From Sphingomonadales bacterium (GTDB taxonomy: Bacteria > Pseudomonadota > Alphaproteobacteria > Sphingomonadales > Sphingomonadaceae), in the NCBI GenBank assembly GCA_025362295.1, contig JANYGX010000022.1, positions 1-64,000 on the forward strand: a stretch of 64,000 nt of DNA. Direction: 5' to 3'. Below are positions 55,037-63,904 of this stretch, one piece after another. Position numbers and translations under genes: made by a program. The notes under the pieces are model-generated. The model ran no database searches. It was not told the origin of the DNA and saw nothing but the letters and a program-made list of their open reading frames with translations. Position 1 is the first letter of the stretch. The number at the start of each line of letters is the position of its first letter.

Positions 55037-56965
55037 ATGCCGAGAACAACTTATCGATATGGACACACTATGACATTTTTGAAACGGCTTTGGAATTTTC
55101 TGGTAGGGCTGAAAAACGTTGTCGTTACACTGCTTGTGCTCGGTTTGCTGGCGTTACTGCTACGCTATGCATTTCATACTGAAAGCGCGCAAGTTCCCAA
55201 TGGAAGTGTTTTGCGAGTGGCGCTGGATGGCTTTGTTGTCGAACAACGCACAGCCGTAAGTCCGCGCGAGGCACTGACCAGTTCAAATGGTCTCCCCAAT
55301 GAAATTTTGCTTGCAGATTTATTACTGGCACTCGATCACGCTGCTAAAGATAGTCGCATTAAAGCGGCAACACTGGAACTTGATAATTTTGCAGGCGCTG
55401 GCCCTGCCACGCTTGAGTCTGTAGGTGAAGCTTTGGAGGCTTTCAAGCGTTCTGGTAAGCCCGTAATTGCTCATGGTATAGAGTTTTCGGATAAGCAATA
55501 TTATCTTGCCGCTCATGCCAATGAAATTCAGCTCGATCCAATGGGTTCGGTGATGTTGCAGGGCTACGGCACATACCAGCTTTATCTGAAGAATGCGATT
55601 GACCGCCTGAAGATTAATGTGAACGTGTTTCGGGTTGGCAAATACAAATCTTTTGTTGAGCCATACACACGCACAGACATGTCACCGGAGGCCCGTGAGG
55701 CAGACAAAGCGCTGCTAGATACATTGTGGGAAACCTACACACAAGAAGTTGAGACCGCGCGCGAAAAAGGTTTCAAAGTGATGCCTTATATTAACACATT
55801 GGCCAGTGGTGTTTCTGCACTACAGGGCAACACTGCACAGTATGCATTGGATCATAAAGCCGTAGACAAACTGGCTGATGAAGCAACGTTTGTATCCTAT
55901 ATGCAAAAGCGCTATGGTCCCGGTGAAGACCAAGACGAGCTGGAAAGTTTTGCGCAGGTTTCCATCAACAATTATATAACGGCAACTAAAGCCGTGCTAA
56001 CGACAAGCGGAGATGCCATAAGCGTTGTTTATGCAGTTGGTGAAATTGTCGATGGGGAGCATGGCTCAGGCACGGCCGGTGGCGACAGTGTTTCCCGACT
56101 TATTCATCAGGCAATCAATGACAGCAGCACCAAGGCCATCGTGTTGCGAGTTGATTCACCTGGTGGCAGTGTGTTTGCCTCAGAAAAAATTCGCCGCGCA
56201 TTGCTTGACGCCAAAGCCAAAAAAATTCCAGTGATTGCGTCAATGGGTAGTGTAGCCGCCTCAGGTGGCTACTGGATATCCACAGCAGCTGATGAAATTC
56301 TGGCCGAACCTGCCACCATTACGGGCTCGATTGGTATTTTCGCTATAATTCCAACCTTTGAAAATACCCTTGGCATTGCAGGCGTTAAATCTGACGGGGT
56401 AGGCACAACAAAGTTTTCCGCGTCTGATGATATAACTCAGGCCTTTTCGCCAGATATCAAAACTTTTATTCAATCAACGACAGAAAATGGTTATGGCCAG
56501 TTTCTCAGTCGTGTGGCCGAAGCGCGGCATATGAGCGTTGCACAAGTCAATGAGATTGCACAAGGCAGGGTTTGGGCAGGCAGCACAGCACATCAGTTGA
56601 AGCTGATCGACCGGTTCGGTGGCCTCGATGAAGCACTGCGCACAGCTGCACGGCGTGCTGGCCTTAAATCCTGGCATATGAATGTTATACAGCAGTCCGA
56701 AAGCTTGCCATCGCAATTGCTGAAGATGGTCACCAGCAGGGGTGAAAGCCGCAGCACAGCGCCTTCTGCACGCGGCTTGGCAGGGATCGCAGCAGCCGAC
56801 CAGTTGTCCCGTGCTGCTCTCCTACTGACTGGTCAATCACTGACAGATCGCAACGGACTTTATGCGTGGTGCCTAGAATGTTCAGTGCTAGCACCAACAC
56901 ATCAATTTGTGGCAAAAACTTCAGATAAAGTTGCATTGCTTCGAATGTTGGCTAACACGCAGTGA
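55037..56965 (+). CDS. sppA: Signal peptide peptidase SppA, 67K type
   Basis: Membrane-anchored serine protease that digests cleaved signal peptides. The 642 residues contain an N-terminal anchor (about 22-48) and two tandem ClpP-like domains. The catalytic lysine is in FRVGKYKSFVEPYTR in the first half and the serine in GSVAASGGYW in the second, as in the long double-domain SppA. AAGG lies 10 bases before the ATG at 55037; ATG at 55070 is an alternative start with a weaker site. It ends before a 209-base AT-rich gap with nothing recognisable. Confidence 0.93.
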   Translation: MPRTTYRYGHTMTFLKRLWNFLVGLKNVVVTLLVLGLLALLLRYAFHTESAQVPNGSVLRVALDGFVVEQRTAVSPREALTSSNGLPNEILLADLLLALDHAAKDSRIKAATLELDNFAGAGPATLESVGEALEAFKRSGKPVIAHGIEFSDKQYYLAAHANEIQLDPMGSVMLQGYGTYQLYLKNAIDRLKINVNVFRVGKYKSFVEPYTRTDMSPEAREADKALLDTLWETYTQEVETAREKGFKVMPYINTLASGVSALQGNTAQYALDHKAVDKLADEATFVSYMQKRYGPGEDQDELESFAQVSINNYITATKAVLTTSGDAISVVYAVGEIVDGEHGSGTAGGDSVSRLIHQAINDSSTKAIVLRVDSPGGSVFASEKIRRALLDAKAKKIPVIASMGSVAASGGYWISTAADEILAEPATITGSIGIFAIIPTFENTLGIAGVKSDGVGTTKFSASDDITQAFSPDIKTFIQSTTENGYGQFLSRVAEARHMSVAQVNEIAQGRVWAGSTAHQLKLIDRFGGLDEALRTAARRAGLKSWHMNVIQQSESLPSQLLKMVTSRGESRSTAPSARGLAGIAAADQLSRAALLLTGQSLTDRNGLYAWCLECSVLAPTHQFVAKTSDKVALLRMLANTQ

Positions 56966-57174
56966 ATTATAATTTGATATGTTATCATAATTTCTAGTAC
57001 ATATTATCTGGATAAATCCTCTTGATATATCCCAAGTCCGTTCTTTTTATTGGCACAGGAATCTCTTAGTAGTCTATTGTCAGAGTTTTGTTTTTTCACA
57101 GGGTTATTGTGAACTAGCAGCCGGCCATTACCTATGAATCCCTATAAACAAATATGAACTTTCTTTATACAATC

Positions 57175-58485
57175 TCACTGAGAGGCCTGCAGCATATTCT
57201 CAACCCGTACAAATTTCTCACGCGGTGAGCCCGCTCTTGCGTTAGCAATTTCTGCCGCCTCAATGTTCTTCCATCCAGCAAAACTGACGGCATAGAGATC
57301 GTTATCGGTAATCACTTTTCCCAAACCAGCTCTACCCTCATGAACACCAGATGATGGGTGCGCCATAATCAAATCTGCAATTGCATAGCCATCCGGTCGG
57401 TTGGTGCCGATGGTGCCGGTAGGGCCTCGCCTCGCCCAGCCGACACAATATATCCCACCTAATGCTCCAGAAGGTACTTCGATCAGGCCATCCACATTCA
57501 TGAATCGGCCTTGATCATTATCAAATGGCACTCCGGCAATAGGGCTCGTGCGATAGCCGATGCAAGAAACGATCAACCCGCATGGCAGGTCGGTTATTTC
57601 GCCGGTGCCAATTGCTTTGCCATTTTCAACCCGGGTGCGCTCAAGCTGTATATGCTCTACACGACCATCTCCCGTCACAGCCACGGGCTTCGAGTAGAAC
57701 CGGAAATTTATGCGCTTGGGTTTGTCATGAGCTGCGATCTCGGCAAACTTGCGCAAATGCACTATAACCTTGCGTAGCCCCGGATCAGCGTTATCTTCTG
57801 CACCGGCAGGTGGCATGTCAGAAGCATCCGTAACAGCTTTTGTATCATGCAATTCACCCAGCTCGCCGAGTTCTTTGGTGGTGAATGATGCATCGAGCGG
57901 CCCACGCCGTCCGATAATTGTTACTTGCCGAAGCGGGCTTTTATGGATGAGTTCAGCCGCAGGCCGCGCCAGATCAGATGTCGCCATTTCATCCGGCGTT
58001 TTCATCAACACGCGCGCCACATCAATGGCCACATTACCATTGCCAATAACCACCGCGTGCTCGAAGTTTAGCGATGGTGCGAGATCGGCAAAGTCAGGGT
58101 GGCCATTGTACCAACCGACAAAAGCCGCAGCCCCGATCACTCCTTTAAGCGTTTCCCCTTCTATACCCAGCGCCCTGTCACCTGGAGCACCGGTTGCCAA
58201 AACCACGGCATCGTAAAGTTTACGCAAATCAGCAACACTTACAGCATCGCCAATGTTTATATTACCAAAGAATGCAACATCGCCGTCATTGTGAGTTGCC
58301 TCAAACCGTCGCGTTACAGCCTTAATCGATTGATGATCAGGGGCGACGCCGGCCCTGATCAATCCATACGGTGTTGGCAAACGATCAATTATATCAACCT
58401 GTGCATCTGGTCGAGATTTTATGACGGCTTCAGCTGTATAATAGCCTGCAGGGCCAGAACCTATTATGGCAACTTTGAGTGGCAT
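57175..58485 (-). CDS. fprA: Ferredoxin--NADP+ reductase, FprA/adrenodoxin-reductase type
   Basis: A 436-residue FAD enzyme that passes electrons between NADPH and ferredoxin. The FAD motif is VAIIGSGPAGYYTAE at residues 5-19, followed by DRLPTPYGLIRAGVAPDH, the NADP motif VVIGNGNVAIDVARVL and the C-terminal GWARRGPTGTIGTNR. The form is that of mycobacterial FprA and mitochondrial adrenodoxin reductase. AAGGAAA lies 10 bases upstream of the ATG, and a 16-bp palindrome lies 38 bases upstream. Confidence 0.93.
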   Translation of the reverse strand: MPLKVAIIGSGPAGYYTAEAVIKSRPDAQVDIIDRLPTPYGLIRAGVAPDHQSIKAVTRRFEATHNDGDVAFFGNINIGDAVSVADLRKLYDAVVLATGAPGDRALGIEGETLKGVIGAAAFVGWYNGHPDFADLAPSLNFEHAVVIGNGNVAIDVARVLMKTPDEMATSDLARPAAELIHKSPLRQVTIIGRRGPLDASFTTKELGELGELHDTKAVTDASDMPPAGAEDNADPGLRKVIVHLRKFAEIAAHDKPKRINFRFYSKPVAVTGDGRVEHIQLERTRVENGKAIGTGEITDLPCGLIVSCIGYRTSPIAGVPFDNDQGRFMNVDGLIEVPSGALGGIYCVGWARRGPTGTIGTNRPDGYAIADLIMAHPSSGVHEGRAGLGKVITDNDLYAVSFAGWKNIEAAEIANARAGSPREKFVRVENMLQASQ

Positions 58486-58522
58486 GACCTGAAATTTCCT
58501 TACGGCGAGTTTTTATATGATG

Positions 58523-58538
58523 TGTAAATTCATTTACA
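58523..58538. promoter_or_regulatory. 16-bp palindrome upstream of fprA, candidate operator
   Basis: TGTAAAT-TC-ATTTACA, a perfect 7-bp inverted repeat centred about 45 bases before the fprA ATG and next to a CATATAAAA stretch on the minus strand that could be a -10. The form TGTAAA-N4-TTTACA is that of a dimeric regulator site. The regulator is not known. Confidence 0.4.
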
Positions 58539-58631
58539 TTTGCAAGATAAGATTTGAGCCAGCCCTGTAACGGCGGTTTGGATACATTCGAAGTTAGTCC
58601 CGTGCTCAGTTTTGGGCCGGGGGAGCAAGGT

Positions 58632-58844
58632 TGAAGGTGTTCATCGGTCGGCTGCGCGACGAAGTTCCTGAACGAGACGCTGTTCACCAGTCTGGCGCAA
58701 GCGCGCGCTGCGCTGTCGCTCTGGCACGACGATTACAACCTCATGCGCCCGCACAGCGTTCTGGGCTGGAAGACTCCTGCAAAAATAGCATCACAACTCC
58801 AAAGGTCCAACGAAAGCAGTAGAAAGAAATATCTGAAAATATAA
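58632..58844 (+). pseudogene. Remnant of IS3-type transposase C-terminus, frameshifted
   Basis: The first part reads FIGRLRDEV in one frame and continues after a one-base shift as LNETLFTSLAQARAALSLWHDDYN followed by MRPHSVLGWKTPAKIASQL, ending at a TAA at 58842-58844. Together these match the end of the integrase-core transposases of IS3 elements (NGRLRDE-LNETLF, W-DYN-RPHS-LG-KTPA). Quoted pieces are given by motif. Everything upstream of the DDE core is missing, so it is inactive. Composition is GC-rich at the start and then local. Confidence 0.85.
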
Positions 58845-58896
58845 GGCTTGGCATTCCCGCCAGCCTCAGCCATCAACAACAAGGACTCTATTTATG
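58792..58896 (+). repeat. Direct repeat, copy 1 (IS3 remnant 3' tail)
   Basis: 105 bases that recur at 62526-62630 with many identical blocks, for example CACAACTCCA, AGAAAGAAATAT and GGCATTCCCGCCAGCCTCAG followed by CCATCAA and AACAAGGACTCT. It covers the transposase stop codon and the tail of the element. The two copies, in the same orientation, flank argD-hslO-acyl-CoA dehydrogenase. Confidence 0.85.
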
Positions 58897-59031
58897 GCTA
58901 GACGTTCATATGGAGCTTGGTCAAATTACCCACCACGCATCGAAAATATTCAACATATTTACTTACAATTAATAAATGTTTTTGCAAGCCCGAAATATAG
59001 TTAATGCCAAACTGAGCCACCTGCTCTTTAG

Positions 59032-59091
59032 TTGACACATGCGCCACAACATTTCATATATCGCGCATCACAAGACGGCATAAAACCGTCT
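59032..59091 (+). promoter_or_regulatory. Putative argD promoter with short leader hairpin
   Basis: TTGACA (59032-59037) and CATATA (59055-59060) are 17 bases apart. The expected start near 59067 is followed by a small hairpin, AGACGG (59073-59078) with CCGTCT (59086-59091), before the ribosome binding site AAGGAA at 59105. The -35 is a consensus match; the -10 is moderate. Confidence 0.45.
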
Positions 59092-59118
59092 ATTGATGTA
59101 ACCCAAGGAACCTCATTC

Positions 59119-60309
59119 ATGATCACCCCTGTGATGCCCGTTTATGCTCGTGCCAATATCGAAGTGGATCATGGCGAGGGGGTTTATCTGTACGATGCGG
59201 CCGGCCACAAGTATCTCGACTTTGCTGCTGGTATTGCAGTTAATGTTGTGGGGCACGGGCACCCGCATCTGGTGAAGACTATGCAGGCGCAGGCAGCAAA
59301 GCTCTGGCACACATCGAACCTCTACCGCATTCCCGAGGGCGAGCGGCTGGCTGAGCGGTTGCGCGAAAATACGTTTGCCGACACGATGTTTTTCACCAAC
59401 TCCGGCGCTGAGGCGTGGGAGTGTGCCGTGAAAGTGGCGCGGGCCTATCAGGGCGCTGTTGGCCATCCGGAAAAATTTCGTATCATCACCTGTTCAAATG
59501 CGTTTCATGGCCGCACGCTGGCGGGCATTGCGTCCACCGATCAGGAGAAATTGCGCAAGGGTTTTGAGCCATTGCCGGATTGGTTCAAGGTGGTGCCGTT
59601 CAACAATCTTGCTGCACTTGAGGCAGCGATTGATCCGAGTGTCGGGGCGATCAAGTTTGAACCGATTCAGGGTGAGGGCGGTGTTACAGCAGCGACACAG
59701 GAGTTTATGCGTGGCGCGCGTGCACTTTGTGACAAACACGACCTGCTGCTCATACTAGATGAAATCCAGTGCGGTGTCGGACGCACCGGCAAATTTTTCG
59801 CTTATGAGCATTATGGAATTGAGCCGGATGTCATGTGTATTGCAAAAGGCATCGGCGGTGGCTTTCCGATGGGAGCCTGTCTGGCGACAGAGCGTGCCGC
59901 GAAAGGCATGACCATCGGCACGCATGGCTCCACGTATGGTGGCAACCCGATGGCTATGGCCATTGGCAATGCAGTGCTCGACGTGGTGCTGGAGCCGGGC
60001 TTTATGGAGCATGTTACTGCGATGGGCCAGCGGCTTGAACAGTCACTGCTGCAAATGATTCCCAATCACGAGGATATTTTTGTGAATGAGCCGGTGCGCG
60101 GCATGGGCCTGATGCGCGGCATAAAAGCCAAAGTGCCAAGTCGGGATTTTGTCAATCATGCACGGGCGTCAGGCATTATGGCCGTGGCCGCCGCCGGTGA
60201 TGTGGTGCGGCTTTTACCGCCGCTGATTATTGAAGAAAAACATATCGCCGAAGCCATGGACAAACTGTCGGCGGCGGCCCGCAGCTACCCTGTTGCCAAA
60301 GCTGCGTGA
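59119..60309 (+). CDS. argD: Acetylornithine aminotransferase
   Basis: PLP-dependent class III aminotransferase of 396 residues that makes N-acetylornithine in arginine synthesis and may also act in lysine synthesis. It has YLDFAAGIAVNVVGHGHP, FTNSGAEAWECAVKVAR (phosphate site), LILDEIQCGVGRTGKFFAYE with the PLP-binding aspartate and IAKGIGGGFPMGA with the Schiff-base lysine. The ATG at 59119 has AAGGAA 8 bases upstream; a TTG at 59032 is part of the promoter, not the start. It overlaps hslO as GTGA. argF, often between argD and hslO in alphaproteobacteria, is missing here. Confidence 0.94.
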   Translation: MITPVMPVYARANIEVDHGEGVYLYDAAGHKYLDFAAGIAVNVVGHGHPHLVKTMQAQAAKLWHTSNLYRIPEGERLAERLRENTFADTMFFTNSGAEAWECAVKVARAYQGAVGHPEKFRIITCSNAFHGRTLAGIASTDQEKLRKGFEPLPDWFKVVPFNNLAALEAAIDPSVGAIKFEPIQGEGGVTAATQEFMRGARALCDKHDLLLILDEIQCGVGRTGKFFAYEHYGIEPDVMCIAKGIGGGFPMGACLATERAAKGMTIGTHGSTYGGNPMAMAIGNAVLDVVLEPGFMEHVTAMGQRLEQSLLQMIPNHEDIFVNEPVRGMGLMRGIKAKVPSRDFVNHARASGIMAVAAAGDVVRLLPPLIIEEKHIAEAMDKLSAAARSYPVAKAA

Positions 60310-61238
60310 GCAAAATTACCCCAGAGCAACAACCTTTTATTGACAACGTTTTGCCGTTCCAGATCGAGACACTGGATGTGCGTGGCAGGTTTGTGCGGCT
60401 GGGGCCGGTTTTGAATAATGTGCTTGCCGCTCACCAATATCCGGCACCGGTTGCCTTTCTGCTCGCTGAAGCTTTGGCGTTGACAGCCCTGCTGGGGTCG
60501 GTGCTGCGCGACGGCGGCGCGCAAGTGACCATTCAGGCGCGCTCTGATGGGCCAGTGCGCTTGCTAGTGACAGATTATCTGGTGAGCGATAAGGGCGTCG
60601 GGCACATTCGCGGCTATGCAGAATTCGATGCGGCTAAAATCGCTGCCTTGCCATCAACAACGCGACTGGAACAATTATGTGGTCACGGTCATCTTGCACT
60701 CACTATTGATCAACCCGGCGAAAACGATCGCTATCAGGGCATTGTGCCGCTTGAAGGTGTTGATTTGAGCGAAGCCACCCAAACTTATTTTGAGGCCTCC
60801 GAGCAGCTGCCGACCGTTTGCAAGCTCGCTGCACGACACAACGAGCAAACCGGACTTTGGTCGGCAGGTGGGTTGCTTGTGCAACATCTGGCGCGCAGTG
60901 AGGCAGGTGGTGAGCGCTTGTTTGCATCAGATGCTTACCCCAACTGGCTCTACGCGAAGGCGCTGGCAAGCACTATCAAGGCCGTTGAGCTTTGCGACCA
61001 GTCACTGTCTTTGACAGATTTGATCTGGCGCCTGTTTCATCAGGATGAGCCGCGCATTTTCCCGGCTCTTGGCATCACCAAAGGCTGCCGCTGCACCCGC
61101 GAGCGCATTCAGGGGGTTCTCAGACAATTCAGTTTTGAGGAGCTGGTCGATATGCGCGAGCCGGATGGATCGTTCAAACTCAACTGTGCGTTTTGTAGCA
61201 AGGATTGGATTATTGAACGGCCGGAGGAACACACCTGA
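60306..61238 (+). CDS. hslO: Hsp33 redox-activated chaperonin
   Basis: Holdase chaperone switched on by oxidation, 310 residues. The C-terminal zinc-binding cysteines are in KGCRCTRE (CxC) and LNCAFCSKDW (CxxC), the redox switch of Hsp33. The N-terminal domain contains LLTDYLVSDKGVGHIRGYA, quoted as LLVTDYL and GHIRGYA. GTG start overlaps argD by 4 bases, so the two are co-translated. Confidence 0.94.
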   Translation: MSKITPEQQPFIDNVLPFQIETLDVRGRFVRLGPVLNNVLAAHQYPAPVAFLLAEALALTALLGSVLRDGGAQVTIQARSDGPVRLLVTDYLVSDKGVGHIRGYAEFDAAKIAALPSTTRLEQLCGHGHLALTIDQPGENDRYQGIVPLEGVDLSEATQTYFEASEQLPTVCKLAARHNEQTGLWSAGGLLVQHLARSEAGGERLFASDAYPNWLYAKALASTIKAVELCDQSLSLTDLIWRLFHQDEPRIFPALGITKGCRCTRERIQGVLRQFSFEELVDMREPDGSFKLNCAFCSKDWIIERPEEHT

Positions 61239-61297
61239 ATTTGATGCAAACGTAAATTATGCTATTGTCGTCTTAACAACATTTCAAAGGACATTTT

Positions 61298-62440
61298 ATG
61301 CTCGACACACAGGACCGCAGCGTATTTTCACCGGAGCATGAACAATTCCGCGATAGTGTGCGTAAAATGTTCGCGCGCGAGTTGGAACCCAATATTCAGA
61401 CCTGGGAAGCGGCAGGCAAAGTGAGCAAAGACTTCTGGTTGAAATGCGGGGAGGGGGGTCTGCTGTGCCCCACCGTACCGCCGGCATATGGTGGCCTCGG
61501 GTTAGATTTTGGCTATAACGCCGTGATTGACGAAGAGATTGGCTATTCAGGATGCAGTGCTGGCATCACCTTGCAGTCAGACATTGTGGCGGATTATCTG
61601 GTGGCCTACGGTTCGGAAGAGCAAAAACTCAAATGGCTGCCGCGCATGGTGAGTGGCGAGACGATCACGGCGATTGCCATGACTGAACCAGGTGCGGGAT
61701 CAGATCTGCAGGGCATCCGCACCACGGCCAAGCGCGATGGCAACCATTATGTCATCAATGGTTCAAAAACTTACATCACTAACGGCCAGAATGCTGATCT
61801 CATCATTGTGGTGGCCAAAACGCAGCCGGAGCTGGGTGCCAAGGGCACCTCGCTCATTCTGGTTGAGTCAGATCGCGAGGGTTTTGAACGCGGTCGTAAT
61901 CTTGATAAAATTGGCCAGCATTCAGCCGACACGTCGGAGTTGTTTTTCAAGGATGTGCGAGTGCCGATGACTAATTGTCTTGGTGAGGAGAACATGGGTT
62001 TTATATATCTGATGAGCCAGCTGCCGCAGGAGCGGCTTTCGATTGCGATTGCTGGTCAGGCCTCCGCCCAGCGCGCATTTGATGAAACCGTTGTGTTTGT
62101 TAAAGACCGTAAGGTGTTTGGCAAAACCGTATTTGATTTCCAGAATACAAAATTTGTGCTTGCGGATTTGAAAACAAGTTTACAGGTCGGTTGGGCACAT
62201 ATTGATCATTGCCTGGCGCGCCACTTGAAAGGCAAACTGACAGCTGCAGAAGGGTCGGCGGCCAAGCTCTGGCACACAGAGTTGCAGTGGGATGTGGTTG
62301 ATGCCTGCCTGCAACTTCACGGTGGTGCTGGTTACATGAATGAATATGCGATAGCGCGGCTATGGCGCGATGCCCGGGTGCAGCGCATCTATGGCGGCAC
62401 ATCAGAAATCATGAAAGAGGTTATCAGTCGGACAATATAA
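61298..62440 (+). CDS. Acyl-CoA dehydrogenase
   Basis: A 380-residue FAD enzyme of fatty acid or branched-chain acyl-CoA oxidation. Motifs: AMTEPGAGSDLQGIRTTA, the flavin-binding INGSKTYITNGQ, LPQERLSIAIAGQASAQRA and LHGGAGYMNEYAIARLWRDARVQRIYGGTSEIM, with the base expected to be the glutamate in GGTSEIMKEV (long stretches are quoted in part: LHGGAGYMNEY, ARLWRDARV, IYGGTSEIMKEV). AAAGGA lies 8 bases before the ATG. Chain-length specificity is unclear. Confidence 0.93.
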   Translation: MLDTQDRSVFSPEHEQFRDSVRKMFARELEPNIQTWEAAGKVSKDFWLKCGEGGLLCPTVPPAYGGLGLDFGYNAVIDEEIGYSGCSAGITLQSDIVADYLVAYGSEEQKLKWLPRMVSGETITAIAMTEPGAGSDLQGIRTTAKRDGNHYVINGSKTYITNGQNADLIIVVAKTQPELGAKGTSLILVESDREGFERGRNLDKIGQHSADTSELFFKDVRVPMTNCLGEENMGFIYLMSQLPQERLSIAIAGQASAQRAFDETVVFVKDRKVFGKTVFDFQNTKFVLADLKTSLQVGWAHIDHCLARHLKGKLTAAEGSAAKLWHTELQWDVVDACLQLHGGAGYMNEYAIARLWRDARVQRIYGGTSEIMKEVISRTI

Positions 62441-62525
62441 ACTGACAGAGTTTGCCAACAATATTTGAAGTGACAAAGTAAAGAGTGTATTCGTTTGTCT
62501 ATCCTGTTAACCCACTCGCGTTGCC

Positions 62526-62630
62526 CACAACTCCACAGGCTCAACAAAAGCAGAAGAAAGAAATATTTGAAATATTAAGGCGCGGCATTCCCGCCAGCCT
62601 CAGCCATCAAGAACAAGGACTCTTCTTATG
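62526..62630 (+). repeat. Direct repeat, copy 2 (IS3 remnant 3' tail)
   Basis: Same length as copy 1 (58792-58896) with scattered substitutions; the transposase reading frame is no longer present upstream, so only the 3' tail of the element survives. Divergence between copies suggests old insertions, or one insertion partly duplicated. Confidence 0.85.
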
Positions 62631-62638
62631 AATGAACG

Positions 62639-62657
62639 CCAAAACAGGGCCAGTTCA
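62639..62657 (+). mobile_element. Candidate IS3-type right terminal repeat
   Basis: Read on the minus strand this is TGAACTGGCCCTGTTTTGG, which has the TGAAC-G-CCC layout common to ends of IS3 elements. It lies just downstream of repeat copy 2, at the side where the right end should be for a plus-strand transposase. No left end and no target duplication were found. Confidence 0.4.
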
Positions 62658-62745
62658 CCCAAAAGAATATCACTAACAACCTAAGCTAAAATGACGAAAA
62701 TTTACATATTACACTTTCAATGTCAAATTTAACAAAAACTTTAAT

Positions 62746-63852
62746 ATGACCCAGAAAACAATTCTTTTCATCTCGGATAATTTTTCCCCTATCGTCGGTG
62801 GCACGCCGACTGTTTATCATCAAATATGTTCGAGAAATTCTGAACTTGTCTATGGCTTGAGTTCCACACACACCATGGGTGCAGAAAAGGCAGGTTGGCG
62901 GGAATATGATGCCAGATGCGGATATGCCATGCAGAGACTTAAATATCTTAAATCACCAGAACGCGCCGCGTCAGGCGAACGGCTAATTGGATTGATGTCA
63001 GGGATACTTTATGAAGTGGGCTTTGCAGCAATAATATTCTTAACGCTGGCTCAAATCTTTTGGAAAAAAAAGATAACATCTGTTTGTATAGGAGAACTTG
63101 TTTATTGTGGTTGGATCGGACTCGTATGTAAATATATTTTTTGCAAAAAACTCATACTCTATTGTCATGGTGAAGAGTTGACAATTGCACACAACACACG
63201 GGCTGGATCACTTCGTCAAATTGTGCTGCAAAAAGCCGATATAATTATTGCCGTTAGCCGGTTTTGCTCTGATGCCATTGTATCGAAATACGGGATTAAT
63301 CCTGTGAAAATAAAAATTCTTACAAATGGCGTTAGCTTAGAAGATTTTTATCTGCCAGACACAGCAAAGCAAAACTTGAAGAATTCTGGATATGAAAATA
63401 AGAAAATAATTCTTGCGGCTGGTCGGCATGTGCCTCGCAAGGGTTTTGATGCTCTCATTAATGCATTGCCAGCTCTTATTCAACGCATGCCGAATGTGCA
63501 CCTGATTGTTTTGGGGGAAGGTCCTGAAACAAACAATTTAATATCTCTTGCAAACACATTGAACATGTCTGCTCATGTTGAATTTAAAGGTAAGGTTTCC
63601 GCTTCTTCGTTACGACATCACTATCAGATGGCAGACGTGTTTGTGATGCCAAACAGAACCATGCCGGATGGTGATACGGAGGGGTTTGGTCTGGTTTTTC
63701 TTGAGGCCAACGCTTGTGGCACTATCAGTGCGGGTGGGACAGCGGGTGGTGCAATTGAGGCCATTAAATTGGCATATCAGGCTATAGCGTTGAATATGCG
63801 CGAGCCAATTCCTGGCAAAAAAGTGCAGACCTCTTTCGCGACATTGTCATGA
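62746..63852 (+). CDS. Glycosyltransferase family 4 protein with damaged C-terminus
   Basis: A 368-residue GT4/GT-B glycosyltransferase, probably for exopolysaccharide or lipopolysaccharide. N-terminal FISDNFSPIVGGTPTVYH, middle ILAAGRHVPRKGFDALI and the nucleotide-sugar motif EGFGLVFLEANACG are intact. After GGTAGGAIEAIK (about residue 340) the expected DG-x-TG-L-V loop is missing and the frame ends at 63852 with an atypical tail. A different frame (63767-63860) reads GISGYSVEYARANSWQKSAD then LFRDIVMIA and stops, which looks like the true family C-terminus. This indicates a deletion plus frame change, so the product may be inactive. Confidence 0.8.
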   Translation: MTQKTILFISDNFSPIVGGTPTVYHQICSRNSELVYGLSSTHTMGAEKAGWREYDARCGYAMQRLKYLKSPERAASGERLIGLMSGILYEVGFAAIIFLTLAQIFWKKKITSVCIGELVYCGWIGLVCKYIFCKKLILYCHGEELTIAHNTRAGSLRQIVLQKADIIIAVSRFCSDAIVSKYGINPVKIKILTNGVSLEDFYLPDTAKQNLKNSGYENKKIILAAGRHVPRKGFDALINALPALIQRMPNVHLIVLGEGPETNNLISLANTLNMSAHVEFKGKVSASSLRHHYQMADVFVMPNRTMPDGDTEGFGLVFLEANACGTISAGGTAGGAIEAIKLAYQAIALNMREPIPGKKVQTSFATLS

Positions 63853-63904
63853 TTGCATAGCTGATACTCTTGACGCCGTGATTTAATGCTTTACCGTTAA
63901 AGTT

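Larger units (their letters stand above)
62441..62745. other. Intergenic region with IS3 remnant
   Basis: 305 bases without an intact gene. It holds the second 105-base repeat copy (62526-62630) and a candidate IS end (62639-62657). The last 90 bases before the glycosyltransferase gene are very AT-rich; a promoter there is likely but no elements are assigned. Confidence 0.5.

Noticed and set aside
56966-57174. AT-rich gap between sppA and fprA checked for tRNA or small RNA
   Set aside because: No cloverleaf, no GC-rich stem and no terminator pattern was found.
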